Assembly: GCA_004352715.1 (NCBI GenBank)
Contig: SCFE01000085.1
Span: 1-64,000, forward strand
DNA from: Hofstenia miamia
Taxonomy: Eukaryota > Xenacoelomorpha > Acoela
Length of the DNA: 64,000 bases
Direction: 5' to 3'
In this document: piece by piece, positions 9,493-18,680 of the stretch
How the letters are laid out: each line of letters begins with the position of its first letter
Numbering within the stretch: position 1 is the first letter of the stretch
Translations under genes and position numbers: made by a program
The notes under the pieces: model-generated
Seen by the model: the letters and a program-made list of their open reading frames with translations, nothing else
Told to the model about the DNA's origin: nothing
The model's database searches: none

Positions 9493-11277
9493 TTTAGTTA
9501 ATTCTTACATTTCAGGATTTAATTGAAACAAATCATTGAAATACTGTAAACTCTTAATTAAGGACATATTTGTACTTTTCAAAAATATGACAGATGCAAT
9601 TCTTAAAATACTATTTACAGTATAAATAAACAAATTTAAAAATTTGGCCTTAATTAGGAATTTAAGTAAGCTTTGGTTTCCCCCAACAAATAACCAATTT
9701 GGTAAAATTGTAATCAATTCTATTAGCAACAGGAAAATTGCAATTTTTTTGAAAAGTGTAAGCTCTCAAAGTTCTTTTAATATTTAAACTAATGCATAAA
9801 CTGCTATATTGTCTGCTTGTTGCAGAAAACAATGCTTTACACAAAAATGAATGAAGCAATGTGGCAGAACACCAGCCATGCACAACCAACATCATTATTG
9901 CATAGTAACTTTTAAAAAAGGAGGAATTCAGTTGGCAAATTTAATTTGCATGCAGATCTCTCACAAAATTAATATATTAAACACCACTATGAATTCAACA
10001 TGGCATCCATTGTACAGTTTATATTTGGAAATTATCTAACTATACGTAAACACAATCCATTTAATATGATCTACAACATTTCAATACCTAACTCTTTTTT
10101 GTTGAAAAATCCAACCTTAGCAAACATGCTTAAGTTTATGTAGAGCCTTAAATTTCAAATAAATCCACTTAATTACAGTACTGCCTTACCTATTTTAATA
10201 TCTTATCATAAATTTTTCAATCATAATATCATTTTTAATGAAGTTCCAGGTGGAAAGACCCCAATTATTAAGAAGGATCTGAACTACTGTAGTATGTCAT
10301 AGGAAGTAATAATTTATTTAATTAATAAGATAAGATGTGAAAAGATCTGTCCTGATTAAAAACACTTTTCAATAGACTAATTAACAGAGATAAATTTGAC
10401 TTCTTTCACTTAATTGCAACACCCATATGCTGACTCTGCAATGAACAAGAACCCTAAACATCTTATGTTTCATTACAGCAAGCATATCATAGAAAAGTTT
10501 GCTGATTTCAATTGCATTAAAGATCTATAAATTATAAACAATTTGAAGGCAGCCATCAATGACATTGTAATGTCAATCTTTTTGCCAAAAGATTTTGACT
10601 TACTTAAAATTTATTTTATTTATATTTTATTAACCAAGGCTTTTTTATATATATGTTTATTTATTGCATTTTAGTAAGTACTTGTTTGTAAATAGTTCCC
10701 TCTATTACTTAGTTACATGCATTTCTGTATCTGTCCATTTTTTCCCCATTAGACCTCCTTAACATAAGACACTTGTTATTCTCTTTTGTGTGTCAATACT
10801 AAAATATTCCTTGCTGTAAATAGTTGTACATATTGTAGATACATGTTTTGTTTATCAGATTGAGGCAGGTGTTGTTCTTAGTACTGCAATGAAAAGGAGT
10901 GCTTGGACTGCAAATAGTTCTTAAATACTAGAATCTAAGAAAAGAACGTCAGTCCTTACTCTGAGTACAATTTATGTGTAGAAAATATTAAAAAATTCAA
11001 GCTTTTAATGAATTTAAAGAAAATGTGAGGTCTTTCATCATAGTTGGCAAAAGAACAGAATACTTTCTGAATCTATAGCATTTTTGTAGTTCAAAACTAC
11101 ATACATTAATGATAGAAAAATTATTGTTATGCCAGCCATAATTTGTGCATTTACTAATGGAAACAGACTCCAAATATTATGTTGTAAATTTACAGAAGTT
11201 TTCAGTAAAATTGTGTAAAATTTTAAAATTTTTGAAAATTCAACAACAAAATTTATGTGACATTATAAAAGTATTAT
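9493..11277. other. AT-rich stretch, no gene seen
   Basis: Only short, low-complexity open stretches on both strands, none with recognisable domains or codon bias. No primer site, polypurine tract or LTR terminus found. Confidence 0.5.
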
Positions 11278-11667
11278 TGTAGAGTCGCTTGGGTACTTTT
11301 GGTGATTTTATTCTCTAAACATTTATTTTGTATTTCTACGTCACTCTGACGTCAGTGTTTATTTTCGATCTCAGGTTGCTATTGCTAATTTGACGTCCCC
11401 TCAATGGTGCTTATTGTTGCTCAAATTTAATTTTGCGAGGGGAAAGAATTTGATCCTGTTAAATTATGTGGACATTTGATTATTGTAAACAAAGGCAGGT
11501 GATCATTAAACATTTGTATATAAGCTGAGACAACTGTAGTGAATGTTCAATAGACTTTGTCTACTCTTAACTGCCGTCTTTACCATTGTATCTTTTATTC
11601 ATTTATTACTTTAAATGAAATCTATTGCTTAAGACCGGCGACAATTTGGGAGTGCTTTCATTAGCAC
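11278..11667 (+). repeat. CpG-rich LTR (fourth type), cut by assembly gap
   Basis: Starts TGTAGAGTCGCTTGGG and shares the forkhead-like/TATA block and the TTGCTTAAG...GGCGACAATTTGGGAGTGCTTTC core with the other LTRs, but keeps many CpGs (TACGTCACTCTGACGTCAG, GCGAGGGG, ACCGGCGAC). It is probably the least decayed LTR here. It runs into the N gap, where the element body may lie. Confidence 0.75.
11347..11523 (+). promoter_or_regulatory. U3 promoter with intact CRE palindrome, forkhead-like motif and TATA box
   Basis: TGACGTCA at 11347-11354 (with a second half, ACGTCA, 9 bp upstream), GTAAACAAA at 11485-11493 and TATATAA at 11517-11523. The same three elements occur in the same order in the older LTRs, where the CRE has become TGTCATCATGACAT-like. 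Confidence 0.5.
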
Positions 11668-12667
11668 NNNNNNNNNNNNNNNNNNNNNNNNNNNNNNNNN
11701 NNNNNNNNNNNNNNNNNNNNNNNNNNNNNNNNNNNNNNNNNNNNNNNNNNNNNNNNNNNNNNNNNNNNNNNNNNNNNNNNNNNNNNNNNNNNNNNNNNNN
11801 NNNNNNNNNNNNNNNNNNNNNNNNNNNNNNNNNNNNNNNNNNNNNNNNNNNNNNNNNNNNNNNNNNNNNNNNNNNNNNNNNNNNNNNNNNNNNNNNNNNN
11901 NNNNNNNNNNNNNNNNNNNNNNNNNNNNNNNNNNNNNNNNNNNNNNNNNNNNNNNNNNNNNNNNNNNNNNNNNNNNNNNNNNNNNNNNNNNNNNNNNNNN
12001 NNNNNNNNNNNNNNNNNNNNNNNNNNNNNNNNNNNNNNNNNNNNNNNNNNNNNNNNNNNNNNNNNNNNNNNNNNNNNNNNNNNNNNNNNNNNNNNNNNNN
12101 NNNNNNNNNNNNNNNNNNNNNNNNNNNNNNNNNNNNNNNNNNNNNNNNNNNNNNNNNNNNNNNNNNNNNNNNNNNNNNNNNNNNNNNNNNNNNNNNNNNN
12201 NNNNNNNNNNNNNNNNNNNNNNNNNNNNNNNNNNNNNNNNNNNNNNNNNNNNNNNNNNNNNNNNNNNNNNNNNNNNNNNNNNNNNNNNNNNNNNNNNNNN
12301 NNNNNNNNNNNNNNNNNNNNNNNNNNNNNNNNNNNNNNNNNNNNNNNNNNNNNNNNNNNNNNNNNNNNNNNNNNNNNNNNNNNNNNNNNNNNNNNNNNNN
12401 NNNNNNNNNNNNNNNNNNNNNNNNNNNNNNNNNNNNNNNNNNNNNNNNNNNNNNNNNNNNNNNNNNNNNNNNNNNNNNNNNNNNNNNNNNNNNNNNNNNN
12501 NNNNNNNNNNNNNNNNNNNNNNNNNNNNNNNNNNNNNNNNNNNNNNNNNNNNNNNNNNNNNNNNNNNNNNNNNNNNNNNNNNNNNNNNNNNNNNNNNNNN
12601 NNNNNNNNNNNNNNNNNNNNNNNNNNNNNNNNNNNNNNNNNNNNNNNNNNNNNNNNNNNNNNNNNNN
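11668..12667. other. Assembly gap (1,000 N)
   Basis: Exactly 1,000 Ns, so a placeholder of unknown true size. Open frames drawn across it are meaningless. Confidence 0.99.
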
Positions 12668-13170
12668 AAAATCTTGATATTCCTCAGCTCACTGAAGTAC
12701 TTCCTCGCACATAACCTTAAACTCTACAATTGAATTTGTTAGCCATTCCATCAAAATGAAAGACAGCCTCATCAGGGAAAAGGCATTTCGAAAAAATCTT
12801 GATATTCCTCAGCTCACTGAAGTACTTCCTCGCACATAACCTTAAACGTAGCAATGTCATCACCTGATAGCTTTTGAACAGCAGATAGTGGGAAATCTTG
12901 TATGGCATGCATTTCTAACTGCCTTTCAATGCTTGAATATGAAATTTCGAGGTGGTAAGACGCTTGCCGGATGAATACGTGTGGGTTTTTCTCAAAATGA
13001 TTAATAACTTTAAAACATGTTGCGTCAACTTAGCAATGGCTTGCCTATGCGTTTTCCTTCATGAGCAGACCCTGTAGTGTTGAATCGAGCACAAGTATCA
13101 CTAATTGTCACATGAATTGGTGGTTGCTGTTGAGCTCTGTTTTCCACTCCCTTTGAACACAAATGACTGA
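12668..13170 (-). pseudogene. Tc1/mariner-like (DUF4817-type) transposase fragment
   Basis: On the minus strand, three-frame reading gives the pieces of an arthropod mariner-like transposase in order: a helix-turn-helix-type segment near 13,150 (VWKTELNSNHQF), NPHVFIRQASYHL, VQKLSGDDIA and CLFPDEAVFHFDGMANKFNC (about 12,725-12,785). The last matches the first catalytic Asp block (F-S/P-DEA-x-FH) of this superfamily. Frameshifts and stops are frequent, and the rest is lost in the gap. A 55-bp stretch (12668-12722) repeats exactly at 12793-12847, next to the gap, probably an assembly slip. Confidence 0.65.
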
Positions 13171-13644
13171 CTCATTGTCATGAGATGCATGAATAACGTG
13201 ATGAAAGAAAATTTTATTTTATACAAATCTATACTTGTCAAGAAAGTTCCCAAAATGCAATTTTGTTTGTGTGTGCAAATATTACATTGCTAAACGGACT
13301 TTATAATACCCTTTATGACTTATACCGAGGGGCAATCAGTGATTGGTCGAGCAATATATCTTAGAAAATGAATATTAGTATTTTGTTAAAGAAAGTGAAT
13401 ATGAAAACCCTACCAAGCAGCTAGCTCGAGCCACCCCCTTTCCCCTGCACGACTGCATGTATTGTATGTAACGCAAACTCTTATATTTCTACAAGATGAA
13501 TATAATGTAATGTGTTACTAATGTTGTTATAGTAACTAATTCTATTGAACGTTGAATGCTGTTTTGATCATCAAATACAAACTTTTTCAAATCGCTGTAA
13601 AATATTCCGGTAAATTTTACGTAGTTCGTTAAACAAATTGAGTC
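13171..13644. other. 5' flank of the secreted-protein gene
   Basis: AT-rich, with no open frame of note. No convincing TATA box or Inr could be assigned. An in-frame TGA at 13639-13641 lies two codons before the ATG of the next gene and supports that start. Confidence 0.4.
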
Positions 13645-14760
13645 ATGATTGTTATTGCCGTTTTTTTAATAATTTGTTCTGTCTCACTATCTTATGGCAG
13701 AATACGATTTTCTAGATCAGAAGCCAAATGCCCAGAAGATCTTGAAATTGTTAATCAAGTACTTAAGTGTTCTGATTGGATCATGTGCACGCGCGGAGAA
13801 GTTATTTTAGTAGTTTCATGTAAAGAAATTAGGGTTGTAGGTATTATAAGAGATTCAAGAAAACGTGGACCTCTCTTTGATGCAAATGATCTGCCTGATT
13901 CTAATAAAACCGTCATTTTGAATGATGTGGAAGTAACATATGACAGGGCATTGAATTGGAGGTCGCTAATATTAGATAATGTGTTTGTCAAGACTTCATC
14001 TGTTTTATATGATTGTCAACGGTATTGCAGTTTGGGAGTTTTCGGAAGTACTTTTCAAGGTGAACCACCTAATGAAAGACAATCTCTTTTCAAAATAACG
14101 TCACGGGCAGCAGCACATGTTGATATACAAAAATCTACATTTACAAACTTCCACAATTTTCGAGATATTTTCTTTATTTCTGGTAATAATAGTAAGATGG
14201 TTTTGGATAGAAATGTTTTTGAATTCAATTTTGGGCTTAGGAATCTCTTCTATTTTGACAAAAGTTTGAAAGATAAAGATGACGGTGAATTCTCCACATT
14301 AAATGCACAGTTCAATATAATTCGTCACAACTCATTTTCGCGTAGCATCTTTTCTTCTTTTTTTCCATTGGAGGAATACACGTTATACTTAGACTTTAAA
14401 TTTCACAACAATTACTATTTGGACAACATTGTCGGTAGGCGAAATTACCCAAGCAGTGCTTTTGTATTAAATGCGTATTTTCTGGAGTTTACCTCTGAAA
14501 AATTTGTGCATAATCGATTTAGCTCGTATTATTGGCTACGTGCCAAGTCTGCAATGATTAATGACAGCTGTTTCGAGTTTATTCTCACCATGGATTTTAA
14601 CGGATGCCCAATTGCGAACCACTTCTATTCAATTGTACCAAATATTAATAATATCTCAATGTCATACAGAACTAATACAATTCGCACGGTTGGCATTGAT
14701 TCGTGTAGCAAATTTCTTGGTAATACGGAAACAACTGAAGTTAATATTTGCTCTCCCTAA
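13645..14760 (+). CDS. Secreted Cys-rich protein, possible beta-helix fold, function unknown
   Basis: An intact single-exon frame of 371 codons, and the only full-length, unbroken non-transposon gene here. Residues 1-18 form a signal peptide (hydrophobic core IVIAVFLIICSVSL, likely cleavage near SYG-RI). The mature protein has about ten Cys, grouped at the N-terminus (C29, C42, C48, C59), the middle (CQRYC) and the C-terminal ~65 residues, suggesting disulfides. Residues ~95-310 show repeated beta-rich units with Asn and aromatic residues (STFTNFHNF, NVFEFNFG, NSFSRSIF, KFHNNYYL), as in right-handed parallel beta-helices; this fold is inference. N-glycosylation sequons (NNS, NDS, NIS) are present. 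No catalytic residues can be named. CpGs are kept. An AATAAA follows the stop directly. Confidence 0.8.
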   Translation: MIVIAVFLIICSVSLSYGRIRFSRSEAKCPEDLEIVNQVLKCSDWIMCTRGEVILVVSCKEIRVVGIIRDSRKRGPLFDANDLPDSNKTVILNDVEVTYDRALNWRSLILDNVFVKTSSVLYDCQRYCSLGVFGSTFQGEPPNERQSLFKITSRAAAHVDIQKSTFTNFHNFRDIFFISGNNSKMVLDRNVFEFNFGLRNLFYFDKSLKDKDDGEFSTLNAQFNIIRHNSFSRSIFSSFFPLEEYTLYLDFKFHNNYYLDNIVGRRNYPSSAFVLNAYFLEFTSEKFVHNRFSSYYWLRAKSAMINDSCFEFILTMDFNGCPIANHFYSIVPNINNISMSYRTNTIRTVGIDSCSKFLGNTETTEVNICSP

Positions 14761-14768
14761 TAAATAAA
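14759..14768 (+). terminator. Polyadenylation signals overlapping the stop
   Basis: AATAAATAAA overlaps and follows the TAA of the secreted-protein gene. A further AATAAA-type motif (CAATAAAG) is at about 14809. The close position implies a very short 3' UTR or use of the later signal. Confidence 0.5.
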
Positions 14769-15689
14769 TTTAAGAAGATGATGTCTTTGAAACAAAATAT
14801 GTCATTCCAATAAAGTATGCTAAACTCTTTTATTTTTCTGCTATCATGTATTTGTATTTACTAATTAATGTATGTGGTAGCTATGCATAGAAGGTAGATG
14901 CACTTAGCCTATCAAATTTTTTCCAAGAAATTCTTTGAAGAGTTTTTCATAAATCAGAAGCTTTGTAAGACAATATTTAATAATTCTGTTGAATATTTAA
15001 AATAATATTTAGGTTTCATCAATGACTAAATATCACAACAAATTACGTCCAAAAATCAAGTATTCATTTTCTAAGTCATTTGATTACAGTATTCAAAATT
15101 ACTCAAAACATCGACAATAAATAATTGAATCAATTTTTTCAATAAAATTCTATAAATTCATAAGCAACAAGGGCTGTGAACAATAGAACAGCGAGCACAC
15201 CTTGAGAATATGTTTCCATCTGATGTTTCAAAGGCGAAAATTTTTTAATAGAAACAAAATTTCGACTAACAGCAAATTCAACATCATTGGAAGTATATGT
15301 ACCTGATAAAGAATGATGAAACAAACCAAAAGGTCATTTTGAGTTATTGTCGCGTTTCTAGTGTTAAGGCCAAAAAAAAATTTGCGTAGTAATTTTCTGA
15401 ATGCTTAATATTACACCACGTTACATTTAATATTATATTTGTTTAAATTTTTTAATGTTGTTCTTATCCATTTTTTGTGAAGATTTCAAATATCTATTCT
15501 GTTTTTCTCTAGCACCTAAATTTATTTTACAAAATTGGATTGTTTAGTGTGTAGTTTTACGCATAGAATTGAAGTAAAATTACAAATAGTTTTTACTGAA
15601 TATATTGATATCTAACTATACATTATATTATAAAAGCATTCCATCTCACGACATAATATTAAATATGAACTTTATCAACAAACAAACTA
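14769..15689. other. AT-rich spacer; one short minus-strand open frame
   Basis: No recognised gene. A 61-codon minus-strand frame (15139-15324) ends in a hydrophobic segment (GVLAVLLFTALVAYEFIEFY), which could be a tail anchor or chance; I do not claim it as a gene. Confidence 0.4.
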
Positions 15690-16870
15690 ATCGCAAGTAG
15701 GAGTCTCACTTTTGGGGATGCTGAATCTTGTTTGAGGGACCAACAGTAGTCAGCCATCATGACTTGAAACTTGAAGTCATCTTCCTTGTTATCTAAAAAA
15801 AATTAATACAAGTATGATGTTTACAACTGAAATTCTTTTCATTTCCTGAATATCTTGGTGAAAGCACTCCCCTTGTTCTTCCTTTTATCTTTCAAGATTC
15901 TCTAGGAAATAGTCATAATGATCACAGAGTAAATGTAATTTAAAGAAATCATACATCCTTGGTTGTTGAAATCTTGTATTAGTTGACTGACAAATTGTTT
16001 GCTGTTTGAAGAAACTTCATTTCGCAGGAATTTGTGGCATATATTTTTGCAACTAAACTATGCACGACGCTCGACTGAATTCAAAATTTGCTAACATTTT
16101 GTGTCCTTGAACAAATTTGATGTCTGCAGCCCGATATTCCGAGCGTATTTTTGCTTCCGTCAGTTTATGAAACTTTGTTTGTAGATAAATGAAAGCTGCA
16201 CTCTCATGATCTAAGCTTTTAACAAATTGTTTCATCAATCCGAGTTTAATGTGCAAAGGTGGAAGCAGTATGTTGTCTCAATTGATCAAAGGTTCATGTA
16301 AAACATTGGCATGTCCTGGAATAAGAGAATCTCTTGAATACCATTCTTCGCCAGAGTAATGTAGTTCATCTGCTCTGCTACCCCAGACATAAAGAAAACA
16401 TAGATATTTCGTATACCCACTCTGTTGACCCAATATTATATTTATAACTTTTAAATCACCGCATATCAACCATCATCAGATTCTGGTCCTTTGGTTGATT
16501 CCAAATTTTCTTCACTCTCAATATTTTGAATTCTTGGACTTCTGGTACTGAGAGTTCTGTCGAGTGTAGAATGAGTTTAATGTCTGATGGGATGCTTGGA
16601 TAAGAAATTTTAGAGATGGTTTATTTGTTAGGAAGTCCAAAATTTGTCATGCAAAAACAGCAATCATCTAAATGATATTTGGGCATTTGCCAAATCATAG
16701 GCATTGCAAATGCATTGAACATCTTCTTTTCATCCAGCCGCACAGTCTCTCAATACAGGCTCTGCAAAATATGTGCTGTGCCCAACTTCTATTTTGTTTC
16801 CAATCTTACATTTAAAATATATGTGATAGCTCTTTCTGACAAAAGTAATTAATTGTAATATTTTGACTTT
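15690..16870 (-). pseudogene. Degenerate member of the LPPLHIKLGLMK transposon-associated family
   Basis: Minus-strand pieces match, in order, a large multi-copy protein family seen in many arthropod and cnidarian genomes: a Cys-containing segment (IYFKCKIGNKIEVG near 16,800), QMPKYHLDDCCFC (about 16,670), GDLKVINIILGQQSGYTKY (about 16,450), HANVLHEPLIN, then LPPLHIKLGLMKQFVKSL (about 16,255) and, after frameshifts, a HGE-x-FHQDI-type block near 15,850. A middle part is missing between KIWNQPKDQN and GDLKV. The family's biochemical role is not known to me; its copy number suggests a DNA transposon or captured gene. The copy is dead. Confidence 0.65.
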
Positions 16871-17753
16871 TAAAGTATAACGTCCACATATATAGCGAAT
16901 TCGTCTGGTAATGATTTACAATACCTTGGCATAGTTACTTGCTATAACAAAGTAAAATATTAATATTAAATCACTCAGATTACTGCGCAACTGTGAGCAG
17001 GTAATTTTGGTGGGAAATGGTAAATTGATTAGCAAATACCCGCCAAAAACAAGTCAACTGATGCTTAATTGGGTAACAATATTGGATGATTGACACTCAT
17101 GTAATTGGTAAAATGGATAAGTTTGAATCAATAGAGAACTTAGATAAATTACAAAGGTATATTAGGCATGCCTACATGTATAGGGTGTAATCTCTCTTCC
17201 AGGGCCATAATGAGTAAAAATTTTAAAATGAATGTTTTTAAAAACCATAGGTGCTAGAACATAGTGTAATGGCTTAAATTGATACTCTCTTCATGAAGAA
17301 TACTCCTAACCTTTCAAATTAAAGACAAATTTTTGATATTACATGGTGTTATTCATAATGTGCAATTCATTCTGCTTGGGCGCTTTGCGTTTTGTCCATG
17401 TGAGTTCATAACCAAGAAACCTGCATTTACTGCTTGATTATCTGTATAGCTCCACGCTAAACATTTGTCAAGATTTTTGTGTGCTACATTGCGAATTTAT
17501 GTTTAAACAAAAATCTGGACAAAAATCATTAGCGTAGCATCCCCTTTAGGCCTGGTTTAAAACGCCCCGCGCCAAGCGGTGTGTCAGTAAAATTACACTT
17601 TTAGCTTGCGTCTAAAATGAGTGTGCCGTGTCAGTAATCAGATCAAAGCCGGTGTATGTAAACACCGTTGTTTTTGAGCTTATGCTAATTTTTTATTTGC
17701 AGGTTAATTTATATTTTTGTATGCCTCCCATTTAAGTAAATTAATTATTTAAT
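16871..17753. other. Spacer without recognisable genes
   Basis: AT-rich, no supported coding frame on either strand. 17,540-17,690 has a somewhat higher CpG content, but no motif I can name. Confidence 0.4.
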
Positions 17754-17772
17754 TATATATATATATATATAT
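17754..17772. repeat. (AT)n microsatellite
   Basis: A short TA/AT run abuts the outer end of the element-B LTR. It may be the insertion target and hides any target-site duplication. Confidence 0.8.
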
Positions 17773-18669
17773 TGTAGCATCCACTACCAGGCTTTAACAT
17801 TGAGTTAATTATTCTTTAAATTACTATCTCTTGTTAGATGCGGGTAGGGATGTACTGTTCCTAGTTCTTTTCTTAGCTTCGATATAAGATATGTTGTTAT
17901 CAACTTATATTAACTCCAACTAATCCGATACTATTTAGTTATAACATCGTCGCAGTTTCCTTCCGTGATTTCGCTGTGGCCTCCGGTCAACTCCAATCTC
18001 CGAATAAATCTACACTCGTGTACCTCCATTGTCGATCGAGTAGTTCCAAGTCTCAGCTCAACAAAGTAACTTATGTGTTCGAGATAATTTAATATAGATA
18101 TAACCTATGGTAGGCTAACTAGCCTTATCTCCGAAGTCAATTATTTAATAATGCAAATGAATGAATCGATAGTCAGCTAAACGAAAAAAAACTCCTATTC
18201 GTACCCCTAACGTAAATGCAGGTTCATGGCTTGGATCAAGGACCCTCGTATCTCTCCCGATGTGTGCCCAAGCCACTACTAATGCATCTACCATTTAGCT
18301 TGACATGATTTAATAATAAGCAAACCGAAAGAAATCTAAAGATAAGATTTTCAATAATTTATTTCAACAGTTTTCCAATTGATTTCTGCTCTATTTATAG
18401 TTCAATTCAAAAAGTACCCGTCGTTCGAAATTTGAATTTGTCATCTGCCAAAATGGCTAAAAATAATGGAAGGGTATCGCCCCCTTTGTTTGTCAAATTA
18501 TTCGTTGACAAGTACTAATTTGCTATATTGTTTCTTAGTTGCGTTTTTCAAACATAATGATGATAAATAAATTTAAATTGTTTTTAATCACTAATAATTC
18601 GATCTTAATTCTGACTAATCATCCAACCTTCTCTTCTTTTAGCAGCATTATGATTTAGATTATGCTACA
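17773..18669 (-). repeat. Element B 3' LTR
   Basis: 897 bp, read on the minus strand from TGTAGCATAATC to GTGGATGCTACA (terminal inverted repeat TGTAGCAT/ATGCTACA). A TATAAATAG box lies at 18391-18400 (minus). It keeps many CpGs. The polypurine tract GAGGAGGGCA (18670-18679) adjoins the upper end. Confidence 0.85.
18391..18400 (-). promoter_or_regulatory. TATA box in element B LTR
   Basis: CTATAAATAG on the minus strand, near the middle of the LTR, where the RNA start of an LTR retrotransposon is expected. Confidence 0.5.
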
Positions 18670-18680
18670 TGCCCTCCTCA
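18670..18680 (-). other. Polypurine tract of element B
   Basis: GAGGAGGGCA on the minus strand directly before TGTAGCATAATC of the LTR. Confidence 0.75.

Noticed and set aside
11625-12677. Long open frames through N runs (also at 42,816-43,909 and 56,542-57,714)
   Set aside because: They consist of unknown bases in assembly gaps.
17754-17772. (AT)n run as a target-site duplication of element B
   Set aside because: Only one LTR of B is present, so no partner can be compared.
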